From Arthrobacter sp. AFG7.2 (lineage in GTDB: Bacteria; Actinomycetota; Actinomycetes; Actinomycetales; Micrococcaceae): 64,000 nt of DNA. Made by a program: the position numbers and the translations under genes. The notes under the pieces are model-generated. The model was not told the origin of the DNA and did no database searches. It saw only the letters and a list, made by a program, of their open reading frames with translations. Shown here one piece after another: positions 9,829 to 18,799 of the stretch (its first letter is position 1; every line of letters starts with the position of its first letter). Location of the stretch: contig NZ_PJMB01000005.1 of the NCBI RefSeq assembly GCF_002892835.1, forward strand, positions 186,001 to 250,000. Reading direction: 5' to 3'.

Positions 9829-10286
9829 GGCACCATCCTGCCATCCGGCGTCGCCCGCCCGCTTTGTGGTGCTGAACAGCGGTAGCGAATCAGGGGTGTT
9901 CAGGAACACAAGCCAGCCCGTCATCCTGGTCCAGGCGGGTGAGCCTCCACACCGCTGGGCGGCCCAGGGCGAGCGAGCAGCCATCCGTAAGCGCCGCGAG
10001 GACCGCGAACGTCAGTTGGAAATCCGGCCTCGGGCTTGGCCCTGCGGCAACCAGTGCGAAAACGAGTCCCAGCACGACGCCCAATGCCGCGAAGGTTGCC
10101 ACGTGCAGCCACTGGTTCCGGACCGGTTGGAGCAGGATGGCCAGGGGCGCGCCAAGGCACGGAAAGTTGGCTTATCGGGCCGGCTGATGCATACGCTCCC
10201 GCGGTGGGAGAATAGGGAGACAGTGCTAATACAGCCGGTTCCCGCCGTCCGGGCACCGAGCGAACCACTATGAACGGACTTCCGCC
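9829..10286. other. intergenic region between pdxK and yhhQ, one weak small frame
   Basis: 458 bases between divergent starts. The minus strand holds an open frame 9890-10102 (GTG, 70 residues) that would encode about two hydrophobic segments (GVVLGLVFALVAAG and LTFAVLAALTDGCSLALG). The hydrophobic pattern continues for about 20 codons upstream of that GTG, up to a TAA, without a usable start. It may be a remnant of a small membrane protein gene or chance. The right-hand part must contain the yhhQ promoter; it has a small CTCCC/GGGAG hairpin near 10197 but no riboswitch I can recognise. Confidence 0.4.
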
Positions 10287-11030
10287 ATGACACCAGCTTC
10301 AGGCCATCACGCCCTGCCCAAAACCACTCCTGCTCCGGCCGGCCCACGGTTTGCCTCGATCGGCTCCCCGTACTTCGGCATCATGCTGGCGGTCATGGCC
10401 GTGGTGCTGATCCTGTCCAATATCGGGGCGTCCAAGGGTGTAGCCATCGGGCCGATCATTACGGACGGCGGGTTCTTCCTCTTCCCGCTGGCCTACATCC
10501 TGGGCGACGTGATCAGTGAGGTCTACGGCTTCAAAGTGGCACGCAAAGCCATCCTCACCACCTTTGCGCTGTCCGTCTTCGCGTCCCTCTGCTACTGGGC
10601 GATCATCGCCCTTCCGGGGTTCGACGACGAGTTCGGAACGTCCAAGCAGGCCGCCCTGGAGGGGGCGCTGGGCCCGGTGCCGCAGATCGTGCTGGCGTCG
10701 CTGCTGGCCTTCCTGGCCGGGCAGACCATCAACTCCTGGATCATGGTCCGCATGAAGGCCCACTCCGGTGAGAAGTCGTTGTGGGCCCGCATCATGGGGT
10801 CCTCCGTGGCCGGCGAATTTGTGGACACCCTGATCTTCTGCAGCATCGCCGCGTCGGTCATTGGCATCACCGACTTTGGAACTTTCGTGAACTACGTTGT
10901 GGTGGGGTTTGTGTACAAGACCCTGGTGGAGTTCATCCTTGTCCCCGTGACGTCCCTGGTGATCCGATGGGTCAAGAAGCGGGAACCGAGCTACGGGGTT
11001 CCTGCCGCCTCCGCGAAGGGTGCGCTGTAG
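10287..11030 (+). CDS. yhhQ: queuosine precursor transporter (YhhQ/VUT family)
   Basis: 247 residues with about six membrane segments. The core motifs of the queuosine-precursor ECF-like transporter family are visible: ILSNIGASKGVAIGPI, the FPLAYILGDVISEVYG segment and the MGSSVAGEFVDTLIF helix. It imports 7-deazaguanine precursors or queuine. The start at 10287 has only a weak ACGGAC site; no better in-frame ATG exists nearby. tgt, the enzyme that inserts these bases into tRNA, lies on the opposite strand at 12252-13592, so together they form a queuosine salvage pair with the DUF559 gene between them. Confidence 0.92.
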   Translation: MTPASGHHALPKTTPAPAGPRFASIGSPYFGIMLAVMAVVLILSNIGASKGVAIGPIITDGGFFLFPLAYILGDVISEVYGFKVARKAILTTFALSVFASLCYWAIIALPGFDDEFGTSKQAALEGALGPVPQIVLASLLAFLAGQTINSWIMVRMKAHSGEKSLWARIMGSSVAGEFVDTLIFCSIAASVIGITDFGTFVNYVVVGFVYKTLVEFILVPVTSLVIRWVKKREPSYGVPAASAKGAL

Positions 11031-11073
11031 GGCCACCGCCGCAGCCTGAACCATCAGGGTTTGCGCCCGCCTT

Positions 11074-11097
11074 CTATTCACCCGGCTATTCACCCGG
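11074..11097. repeat. tandem 12-bp duplication CTATTCACCCGG x2
   Basis: CTATTCACCCGG is present twice head to tail (11074-11085 and 11086-11097), immediately before and slightly overlapping palindrome A. It lies 44 bases after the yhhQ stop. Such a short duplication at the edge of a palindromic element can be a footprint of insertion or slippage. Confidence 0.7.
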
Positions 11098-11160
11098 TTC
11101 GACGGTTCCCGGCCGGTTCGACGTCCGCAGCCGTCGAGTGTGCAGGGAACCGTCGAACGG
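11094..11160. repeat. long palindromic element, copy A
   Basis: Outer stem GTTCGACGGTTCCC (11097-11110) pairs perfectly with GGGAACCGTCGAAC (11145-11158), 14 bp. Inner arms TCGAC (11118-11122) and GTCGA (11133-11137) pair too. Its right half (GTCGAGTGTGCAGGGAACCG and on) is nearly identical to the right half of copy B at 12168-12235 and lies in the same orientation. It ends 5 bases before the stop codon of the AbiEi/DUF559 gene. Confidence 0.9.
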
Positions 11161-11165
11161 GGGCG

Positions 11166-12104
11166 TCAGCCGTCCTGCGAACCCTGGGCCAGCGCCCGTA
11201 GAACCCGGTACTTGAACTCCGCCTCGTTGAAGAGGTGTTTCCATTCAACCCGGAGGAAGGTCCAGCCCTCTTCCATGAGGGCCTTTTCCCTCCGCCTCTC
11301 CTCATAGATCACCTCTTGAGGTGGCCGGTATTCGAAGTACTTGGACTTGCCGTCAAACTCGAGAGCCACCTTCCGGGCCGGCCAGGCGAAGTCCAGGCGG
11401 TGATGGCCCAGGGTCGTGTGCACCACGTACTGCAGCTCCGGCGCCGGGATCCTCAGCCTGTGGATGAGCTCACGGGTGAGGCTTTCTCCAGCCGACTCTG
11501 AACGTGGGTCGGCCAATTGAAGGGCCTGCCGCAGGGTGATGACTCCGTTGCGGCCTGCCAACGCGGTGCATTGCTCTCTTAGGAGTGGAAGGTCAGCACC
11601 CAGCCTGGCAGCGTGGTCCATCAGGATTATTGACTGGCGAAGATTGAACATCAGGCAGCAGTCCACCACTGTGCGCTCCAACGAAGTACATGGCAATCCG
11701 TCCACAAACGATACGTCCCGGCTGTTGAGCTTACTGGTATGGGCAACGACATCCCGCCCGTGCGAAATTCCGGACGGGCGGCCCGACTGGGTCAGGTGCA
11801 CCACCTCGTCGACGTCCCACAAGTGAAGCCGCCGCAAGCCGGCACTCGAGGTGTGGCTGTAAACAAAGCCGCCCGCCGACGTCGTACGCGTTCCGTGGGC
11901 GTGCGCATGCACGAGCTGCCGACGGCGTCCCGACGTTTTCAACCCGGTCCACCAGCTGCCACGCGCGTAACAACCGCGCCGTATACGGATCAGGACCCCT
12001 TTGCGGACCAGTGCCGCGATGGCCCGGGAGTTCAGCCCTTGCTCCATGAGTTCATTGGTCCGCCAGAGATTCGCCGTGGCAGAAAGCCCAGCACGTCCGT
12101 TCAT
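11166..12104 (-). CDS. AbiEi-type winged-helix plus DUF559 (Vsr-like nuclease fold) protein
   Basis: 312 residues. The N-terminus (about 10-50: TNELMEQGLNSRAIAALVRK then GVLIRIRRGCYARG) matches the AbiEi_4/'antitoxin' winged-helix segment seen in many actinobacterial proteins. The C-terminus is a DUF559-type domain of the very-short-patch-repair endonuclease fold: LDFAWP with D238, then VALEFDGKSKY with E249, D251 and K253, then EERRREKALMEEGWTFLRVEW. The spacing is that of a PD-(D/E)XK-like site, so nuclease activity is possible but unproven. No AbiEii toxin gene is adjacent. The gene is flanked on both sides by copies of the same palindrome and splits yhhQ from tgt. The ATG at 12104 is chosen by homology-like start and GGAG close upstream (only 2-base spacing). 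Confidence 0.8.
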   Translation of the reverse strand: MNGRAGLSATANLWRTNELMEQGLNSRAIAALVRKGVLIRIRRGCYARGSWWTGLKTSGRRRQLVHAHAHGTRTTSAGGFVYSHTSSAGLRRLHLWDVDEVVHLTQSGRPSGISHGRDVVAHTSKLNSRDVSFVDGLPCTSLERTVVDCCLMFNLRQSIILMDHAARLGADLPLLREQCTALAGRNGVITLRQALQLADPRSESAGESLTRELIHRLRIPAPELQYVVHTTLGHHRLDFAWPARKVALEFDGKSKYFEYRPPQEVIYEERRREKALMEEGWTFLRVEWKHLFNEAEFKYRVLRALAQGSQDG

Positions 12105-12167
12105 GGCTCCAGCATTGCCGAGCCCCACCTCGGACGCCCAGGGCCGGGCAACGCTATGTGGACAAGC

Positions 12168-12235
12168 CCGGCTCGACGGTTCCCTGCGCACGCGGTCACT
12201 CGGCACGTCGAGTGGGCAGGGAACCGTCGAACCGG
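12168..12235. repeat. long palindromic element, copy B
   Basis: Outer arms CCGGCTCGACGGTTCCCTGC (12168-12187) and GCAGGGAACCGTCGAACCGG (12216-12235) pair at 19 of 20 positions (one C-A mismatch). An inner hairpin CACTCG (12197-12202) pairs with CGAGTG (12209-12214). It lies 64 bases upstream of the AbiEi/DUF559 start and 16 bases beyond the tgt stop. Same orientation as copy A. There is no U tract on either strand. Confidence 0.92.
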
Positions 12236-12251
12236 CGGGAGGCGCCCCGGC

Positions 12252-13637
<1,386 letters not shown>

Positions 13638-13649
13638 TCAGCTGGGCCC

Positions 13650-14378
13650 TCAGCTGGCCGGTTCCGAGGCGGGGTAATGCTCAGCCCGCCAGGTGTCCCA
13701 GGACGAACGGATGGCCTCCAGCCTCGCGGCGCCCAGGTCGTAGGTGGAGACGATGACCATGGACCCCTCGCCCTCCTCGCGCACGTCCTTGATCGCGGGG
13801 TGGTCGGCCACCACCAGCAGCCCCTCGCCGTGCTCCGCATAGCTGTGGACGGTGAGGCCCACCTGGTGGCTGGTCCGGTACCAGACCTTTCCGCTGATCT
13901 CCTCGCCGGTCCCCAGGGTCAGCTGGTAGGGCTCACCGGGCGCGGGGAGGTCAGCCAGGCCGAGCTTGTCGATCGCGGAGCCCTGGCCTTCCGTCAGGTG
14001 CAGGAACAGGGTGTGCCGTCTGGCGTGCGGATGGCGTTCCAGGGCAAAGCGCAGCTGCTGGAGGAACGTCAGCCATCCCTGGGTGATGTCCTCGTCCCAA
14101 GCCGCCCATTCGGAGTCGTGGTCCAGCGCCCCGCGGGTCACACTGACCTGCGTCCCGTTGGGCACGGGCTTCAACTCAAAGGTATCGCCGCCATGGACGG
14201 TCACGCTGGTGTGGTCCGGGGACTCCTCAACGTCGCCGGAAAAGTAGATCTCCTTGATCTCGGAGTCCAGGTCCTCTGCCTGCCAACCGTGCCACTGGGC
14301 GACCTTAGACGGTTCGCGCAGCATGGTCCAGACCTGCGGCACGTCGGCGTTGATCACTACGCTCAGATTGTTCGTCAT
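13650..14378 (-). CDS. SRPBCC/AHSA1-domain protein
   Basis: 242 residues. The N-terminal ~150 residues read as a START/SRPBCC (Activator of Hsp90 ATPase C-terminal type) fold: VVINADVPQVWTMLREPSK, then the W-rich WHGWQAED and the terminal helix QGWLTFLQQLRFALE. The C-terminal ~85 residues form a second part of unknown type (GKVWYRTSHQVGLTV). Such proteins bind hydrophobic ligands or act in stress; no substrate is predicted. ATG at 14378. It sits between tgt and an unrecognised gene on the same strand with small gaps, possibly one transcription unit. Confidence 0.75.
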   Translation of the reverse strand: MTNNLSVVINADVPQVWTMLREPSKVAQWHGWQAEDLDSEIKEIYFSGDVEESPDHTSVTVHGGDTFELKPVPNGTQVSVTRGALDHDSEWAAWDEDITQGWLTFLQQLRFALERHPHARRHTLFLHLTEGQGSAIDKLGLADLPAPGEPYQLTLGTGEEISGKVWYRTSHQVGLTVHSYAEHGEGLLVVADHPAIKDVREEGEGSMVIVSTYDLGAARLEAIRSSWDTWRAEHYPASEPAS

Positions 14379-14455
14379 AGCCCCGAATGTACAACTCCGG
14401 CAGGTTGCCGGGTAGGGGCAAATGACCTAATCACGCAGGGCTCCCAGGCGCAGTG

Positions 14456-15463
14456 TCAGGCGCGGACGGCCTCGAGTTCATTGCTGATGCGGCGCTCCAG
14501 TTCGCCCATCCCGATGGTTTCCGAGCCGCCGTGCGCCCGCAGGAAGAGCAGGGATTCCAGCCGGAGCAGGCGCCACTCGCGCTCGGCGTCATGGTTGGAG
14601 TTGTCGATGGAGCGGAAAATTTCCTTGTCATACAGGTTGGGCTCATTGAGCGAGCGCTGCCGGACCTTGGCCGCCATCCTGGCCTTGAACGGATCCGTTT
14701 CCTGGTTTTCCGGGGTCCGGATCAGCTTCTCGTACACCTCGGCACGCTCCGGCTGGCCGTTCTGCCGGCAGATGTAGCTGGACAGTGCCAGGGACGCTTC
14801 CACGGAGGCCCACCGGCCCGGGTTCCCGTCGAAGGGCAGGACGTTGAGGAGGTCGGCCACTGCCAGCGAGCCCTCGGCGTCCTTGAGGGTAATGAACAGC
14901 TCGTGGGCGAGGTCGCTCAGGTCCTTCAGGCAGCTGCCGGACTTGAAGTTGACCCCTTTGGCCAACCGGTCCGCGAGCAGCAGGACGCCCATGGCATCCG
15001 GGTGCGCTTCCGCAGCAGCTTCCACCACGGACTCCGGCGTGCCCTCCGGGGCGGGGATCAGGGCCAGGTCCTCCTCGCTGGGGCCGCTCAGTGCAGGCGG
15101 TACCGGCGGGAGGGGAGGTACGACGACGGCGGGAGCGGCGGCAGCGGGCGCAGGGGCTCCGCCGGGCTGCTTCTGCGGCTCCTGCCTCGCCTCCACTTCA
15201 GTGGCCGCGGCCCCCGGAAGCTGCGTGACGGCGTCGGACGCCCCCTCCACCACTGTCACCGTGGTGCCCACTGCGATGCGCAGGGTTCCACCGCCGGAAA
15301 GGCTGGCGAGCACCAGCGCTGGCGCGCCGAAGTCATCCCTCTCCAGCTCAACCTGATGGATTTCCGCCGTCCGTCCGCCGTCGGGCAGGACGATGTGGCT
15401 GCCGGTGGTCAGAGATCCAGCCTGCTGTTCAAGATGGTGCCTGGCGGCTGGTGTTTCGGTCAT
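14456..15463 (-). CDS. hypothetical protein with Pro/Ala linker
   Basis: 335 residues, AAGGA site 7 bases before the ATG at 15463. I do not recognise a family. The layout is an N-terminal small beta-rich domain (about 15-85, LTTGSHIVLPDGGRTAEIHQ), a Pro/Ala-rich low-complexity linker (about 90-130, with APAPAAAAP and VPPLPPVPPAL) and a helical C-terminal domain (about 150-335) ending in a conserved-looking acidic helix (GMGELERRISNELEAVRA). There is no signal peptide or membrane segment, so it is probably cytoplasmic. The N-terminal part could be a PilZ-like or SH3-like module, but this is a guess. Confidence 0.6.
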   Translation of the reverse strand: MTETPAARHHLEQQAGSLTTGSHIVLPDGGRTAEIHQVELERDDFGAPALVLASLSGGGTLRIAVGTTVTVVEGASDAVTQLPGAAATEVEARQEPQKQPGGAPAPAAAAPAVVVPPLPPVPPALSGPSEEDLALIPAPEGTPESVVEAAAEAHPDAMGVLLLADRLAKGVNFKSGSCLKDLSDLAHELFITLKDAEGSLAVADLLNVLPFDGNPGRWASVEASLALSSYICRQNGQPERAEVYEKLIRTPENQETDPFKARMAAKVRQRSLNEPNLYDKEIFRSIDNSNHDAEREWRLLRLESLLFLRAHGGSETIGMGELERRISNELEAVRA

Positions 15464-15551
15464 GGGAGTCCTTAAATTCTCTTGCGGTCCGCCCTACAGT
15501 CTACAAAGGCGGGCAGCTAAAATCGGGGACCCCCAGGTTCCCGCGTGGGTG

Positions 15552-16091
15552 TCAGAAGCCGACGCCGGCGAAGGCCAGCGCCTGGCGGATGAGGCCACCG
15601 CGGCCTCCTGCGAATTCCATCTGGACGCCGGGGCTGAGGACTTCCTCGGGGGTCATCCAGGTCAGTTCCAGGGCGTCCTGGCGGGGCTCGCATTCGCCCG
15701 TCACGGGGATGACGTAGGCCAGGGCCACGGCGTGTTGCCGCTCGTCGGTGAAACCGGTCTGCGACGGCGCCGGGAAGTATTCCGCCACCGTGAAGGGGAC
15801 GGGGCTGATGGGCAGCTGCGGGAACGCCAGCGGTCCCAGGTCCTTTTCCATGTGCCGCAGCAGCGCGGCGCGGATGGTCTCCCGGTAGATGACACGGCCC
15901 GACACCAGGGAGCGGATCATGGTCCCGTCCTCATCAGCCTGGAGCAGGGTTCCCACTTCATTGACGAAACCCAGCGGGTCCAGCCTGACCGGCACTGCCT
16001 CCACATACACCATGGGCAGCCGCCCGCGTGCCTCAAAGAGGTCTTCTTCGGAGAGCCAGCCGGGATTCGGGTCAGGTGTGCGCACGTTCAT
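15552..16091 (-). CDS. Nudix-fold protein with degenerate Nudix box (DUF4916-like)
   Basis: 179 residues. The region 65-87 follows the Nudix box spacing (G65, E71, R79, G86), but the metal-binding REUxEE core reads RHMEKD, so the catalytic glutamates are mostly replaced. The surrounding fold features (VYVEAVPVRLD, PVPFTVAEYFPAP, LTWMTPEEVL) are those of a Nudix barrel. It resembles the DUF4916 actinobacterial group. Hydrolase activity is therefore doubtful and a binding or regulatory role is possible. The ATG at 16091 has only a weak upstream site. Confidence 0.7.
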   Translation of the reverse strand: MNVRTPDPNPGWLSEEDLFEARGRLPMVYVEAVPVRLDPLGFVNEVGTLLQADEDGTMIRSLVSGRVIYRETIRAALLRHMEKDLGPLAFPQLPISPVPFTVAEYFPAPSQTGFTDERQHAVALAYVIPVTGECEPRQDALELTWMTPEEVLSPGVQMEFAGGRGGLIRQALAFAGVGF

Positions 16092-16172
16092 GGTTAAGTT
16101 CTACCCCATGGGACGCTGCCGGACGGGTGAGGCTAAGCTTCCGGCGGAATACGTCGGCTCCACTGGGGGCTG

Positions 16173-16904
16173 TCAGGCGTGGCGCCGGGAGATCCAGAGG
16201 GTGCCCGGGACGTGGGCTGCTGCTCCGGCCACGGCGTCGGGGCTGGCGACGTGCAGCGTGCGTCCGAAGGCTTCCTCCGTGACGCTGGCCTGGAAACCGG
16301 CCGAGGCAAGGCGGTCCCGCAAAGGTTCCAGCCCGCCGTCGTACTCGAAACCCAGCCCGGAGCGCGGCGTTCCTGAGGCCGGGCGGACCATCAGGATCCC
16401 GCCGTTCTTGGCGGCAAAGTCGGCGGTCTCGTCCTGGTCCGGAACCGGGCGCGGCCGGGCCCCCACCTGCTGCAGGGTCCGGGAAGCAGCGGCGGGATCC
16501 TCCGTGAACCAGACCCCGACGACGGCGAGAGCCGGATCGGCGTCGGCGCCCATGGCGCCGTGGGCGGCCTTGTCCGCCAGGAAGCTGAAGCCGTCAGGGG
16601 CCGTGATCCTGCAGGTTTCGCCGTGGTCCGCCGTGATGAGCTCGGCCGGCGTCCTCCCGTCCTCTTCAGCCGCCAGGTTGGTGCGCCGGGCAAACTCCGC
16701 CAGGTCGCCCACCTCAACGGCCAGTTCGGTGGTCCCGTCCTCAGCGGCTCCCGCGGGCACGGCGTGGAGGGCCAGGCGGCCCGAACCGGCGTCGAAAACC
16801 GGCCAGCCGGCGTCGTTCTCGGTGCGGATCATGCCCAGGGCGGTGAGGAGGCTGTCCCAGGAGTCGAGCCTGGAGGTGAAGTGAAGGGGGCGCACGCGGA
16901 GCAT
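16173..16904 (-). CDS. VOC (glyoxalase-like) superfamily protein
   Basis: About 243 residues with two repeated beta-alpha-beta-beta-beta modules (VRPLHFTSRLDSWDSLLTAL; then VVGVWFTEDPAAASRTL) as in bidomain VOC proteins such as bleomycin-resistance or glyoxalase-like proteins. Metal ligands are not clearly conserved, so a binding rather than catalytic role is possible. Two ATG codons compete: 16910 directly abuts the AAAGGA site, while 16904 has that site at 6 bases spacing, so 16904 is preferred. It is divergent from the YdeI gene. Confidence 0.72.
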   Translation of the reverse strand: MLRVRPLHFTSRLDSWDSLLTALGMIRTENDAGWPVFDAGSGRLALHAVPAGAAEDGTTELAVEVGDLAEFARRTNLAAEEDGRTPAELITADHGETCRITAPDGFSFLADKAAHGAMGADADPALAVVGVWFTEDPAAASRTLQQVGARPRPVPDQDETADFAAKNGGILMVRPASGTPRSGLGFEYDGGLEPLRDRLASAGFQASVTEEAFGRTLHVASPDAVAGAAAHVPGTLWISRRHA

Positions 16905-17002
16905 GGACATTCCTTTGTTTCAAGAAAAACGGAGGCTGTGAGTCCATAGTGGCACGGAGGGGCAGGTCTTGTGCCTTGGGAAGGCAGGAGCAGAATAGGG
17001 CC

Positions 17003-17617
17003 ATGGCCGTTGAACTTGAAGAACTGCTGCTGCCTGACGCGGCGGCGTGGCGCAGCTGGCTGGAAGAAAACCACGGCACCAGCCCGGGCGTCTGGCTGAT
17101 CCTGCACAAGAAGGGCGGCACCATCACGGAGCTGGATTACGCGGCTGCCCTGGACGAGGCGTTGTGCTTTGGCTGGATCGATGGCCAGGCACGCCGCCGT
17201 GACGAGCAGACGTCCTTCCAGCGGATGACGCCGCGGAGGCCCAGGAGTCCGTGGTCGGCGAGGAACGTCAGCTATGTGGCACGGCTGGATGCGGCGGGCA
17301 GGATGACCGATGCCGGCTGGGCAGCGGTGAACGAGGCGAAGGCTGACGGCCGCTGGGACAATGCCTATGGCGGACAGGCGACGGCGCAGGTTCCGGAGGA
17401 CCTGGCGGCCGCCATAGCCGCGGTTCCCGCCGCCCGGGCCATGTTCGATGTCCTCACCGGGACAAACCGGTACGCGCTGATCTATCGGATCAACTCGGCC
17501 AAGCAGGCGGCCACGCGGGAACGGAGAATTGCCGGGTTCGTGGAGATGCTGGCGCGCGGGGAGACACCCTATCCACAGAAGAAGCGGCCCGGTGGCCAGG
17601 CACCCGAAACGCAGTAA
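17003..17617 (+). CDS. YdeI/OmdA-type protein
   Basis: 204 residues. It shows the hallmarks of the YdeI/OmpD-associated family: PDAAAWRSWLEENH, the VWLILHKKG strand, ALCFGWIDGQ and the SPWSARNV segment, then the YdhG-like C-terminal helices (INSAKQAATRERRI). Function in the family is poorly defined; members have been linked to antimicrobial-peptide resistance in enterics. The frame extends upstream to 16949, but the ATG at 17003 is the family start, preceded by AGGAG at a long spacing. Confidence 0.82.
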   Translation: MAVELEELLLPDAAAWRSWLEENHGTSPGVWLILHKKGGTITELDYAAALDEALCFGWIDGQARRRDEQTSFQRMTPRRPRSPWSARNVSYVARLDAAGRMTDAGWAAVNEAKADGRWDNAYGGQATAQVPEDLAAAIAAVPAARAMFDVLTGTNRYALIYRINSAKQAATRERRIAGFVEMLARGETPYPQKKRPGGQAPETQ

Positions 17618-17618
17618 C

Positions 17619-17644
17619 CCCGGGCTGCTGCTTCCAGCCCCGGG
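17619..17644. terminator. hairpin between convergent genes
   Basis: CCCGGGCTG (17619-17627) pairs with CAGCCCCGGG (17635-17644) with one bulged base, loop of 7. It occupies the 27 bases between the YdeI stop and the stop of the convergent ABC ATPase, so it could end both transcripts. There is no clear U tract. Confidence 0.45.
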
Positions 17645-18799
17645 TCAGTCGAGCGGGAAGGCCACGGCTTCGCCCACCACGCGCAGGCACAGCTCCATGC
17701 CCGGCCGGGCGATGGACGCGTTCCAGTGCCGGATGGTAATGACTTCGCCGCCGCCGGGGTAGCGGTGGTCCGGGCTGGAAGCCAGTTGTGGCGGGACGGA
17801 GAGCTTCAGGCGCACAGTGGTTTCCGGGCCGAAGTAGTCCGTGTCCACCACCACTCCGCGGATGGCCCCGTCCTCGGCAATACGGATCTGCTCCGGCCTG
17901 AGCATCAGCTGCACCCGGCCCTGCGCCGGGGGCCTGCGGACGGGAATGGCTCCCAGGGAGCAGGTTGCCAGCGATCCTTCAAGCCAGGCGTCCAGGATGA
18001 CGGCGTCGCCGAGGAACTCTGCGGTGGCGCGGTCTGCAGGGCGGGTGTACACGACGAACGGGTTGCCGATCTGGGCGAGTTTCCCGCCGCGCATCACAGC
18101 CACCTGGTCCGCGAAGGACAGGGCCTCAGCCTGGTCATGGGTGACCAGGATGGTGGTGACGCCGGCCTGGTTCAGGACCTTGGCCACGGCCCGCCGGGTG
18201 GCCACCCGAAGCCCCGCGTCGAGAGCCGAGAACGGCTCGTCAAGGAGCATCAGTTCCGGCTCGCGCGCCAGGGCCCGGGCCAGGGCAACCCGCTGCTGCT
18301 GGCCGCCGGACAGTTGGTGCGGGCGGCGCTTTGCCATCGCAGGGTCCAGTGACACCATCTCCAGCAGTTCGCTGATCCGGGCAGCCACCCCATGCCTGCC
18401 GCCAGGGAGGCGGTCCGGATCCAGTCCGAAGGCGATGTTCTGCCCGACGCTCAGGTGCGGGAACAGGGCGCCGTCCTGCGCCACGTAGCCGATATGCCGT
18501 TTGTGCGCCGGTACCCACACGCCGTCGCCCGCCACCTTGGTACCGTTCAGCGCGATGCTGCCCGTCTCGGGGTGTTCGAATCCGGCGATCAGCCGCAGCA
18601 GGGTGGTTTTGCCTGAACCGGAGGGTCCCACAATGGCTGTGGTTCCGCCCTTGGCCACGGAGAGGTTGACGCCCTTCAGGACGGCCTGGTTGCCGAAGTT
18701 CTTGGTGACGTCCGTGATTTCCAGATGGCTGTTCGTGGTGGGAGCCACGGACGCTGCGATCCGTGGCTCCGGCAGCCGGGAAGGGGCTTGTTCTGTCAC
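17645..18799 (-). CDS. iron(III)-type ABC transporter ATP-binding protein
   Basis: 384 residues. Walker A GPSGSGKTT (58-66), signature LSGGQQQR (163-170) and Walker B LMLLDEP (183-189) are intact, followed by a C-terminal TOBE-like regulatory domain (about 290-384), as in FbpC-type iron or sulfate/molybdate importers. The GTG at 18799 overlaps the permease stop by 4 bases, so translation is coupled. With the two upstream genes it forms a complete binding-protein-dependent importer; the DtxR-type box before the first gene points to ferric iron. Confidence 0.9.
   Translation of the reverse strand: MTEQAPSRLPEPRIAASVAPTTNSHLEITDVTKNFGNQAVLKGVNLSVAKGGTTAIVGPSGSGKTTLLRLIAGFEHPETGSIALNGTKVAGDGVWVPAHKRHIGYVAQDGALFPHLSVGQNIAFGLDPDRLPGGRHGVAARISELLEMVSLDPAMAKRRPHQLSGGQQQRVALARALAREPELMLLDEPFSALDAGLRVATRRAVAKVLNQAGVTTILVTHDQAEALSFADQVAVMRGGKLAQIGNPFVVYTRPADRATAEFLGDAVILDAWLEGSLATCSLGAIPVRRPPAQGRVQLMLRPEQIRIAEDGAIRGVVVDTDYFGPETTVRLKLSVPPQLASSPDHRYPGGGEVITIRHWNASIARPGMELCLRVVGEAVAFPLD

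Noticed and set aside
9890..10102. Confident small membrane protein gene
   Set aside because: No ribosome site, hydrophobic pattern continues upstream of the first start codon to a stop; may be a remnant.
10180..10286. preQ1 riboswitch ahead of yhhQ
   Set aside because: Only a 5-bp CTCCC/GGGAG hairpin with a 5-base loop is visible; the loop is too short and the conserved tail of class I is not convincing; class II and III elements not recognised.
11166..12104. AbiE type IV toxin-antitoxin pair
   Set aside because: Only the AbiEi-like N-terminal domain is present and it is fused to a DUF559 domain; no AbiEii nucleotidyltransferase gene is next to it.
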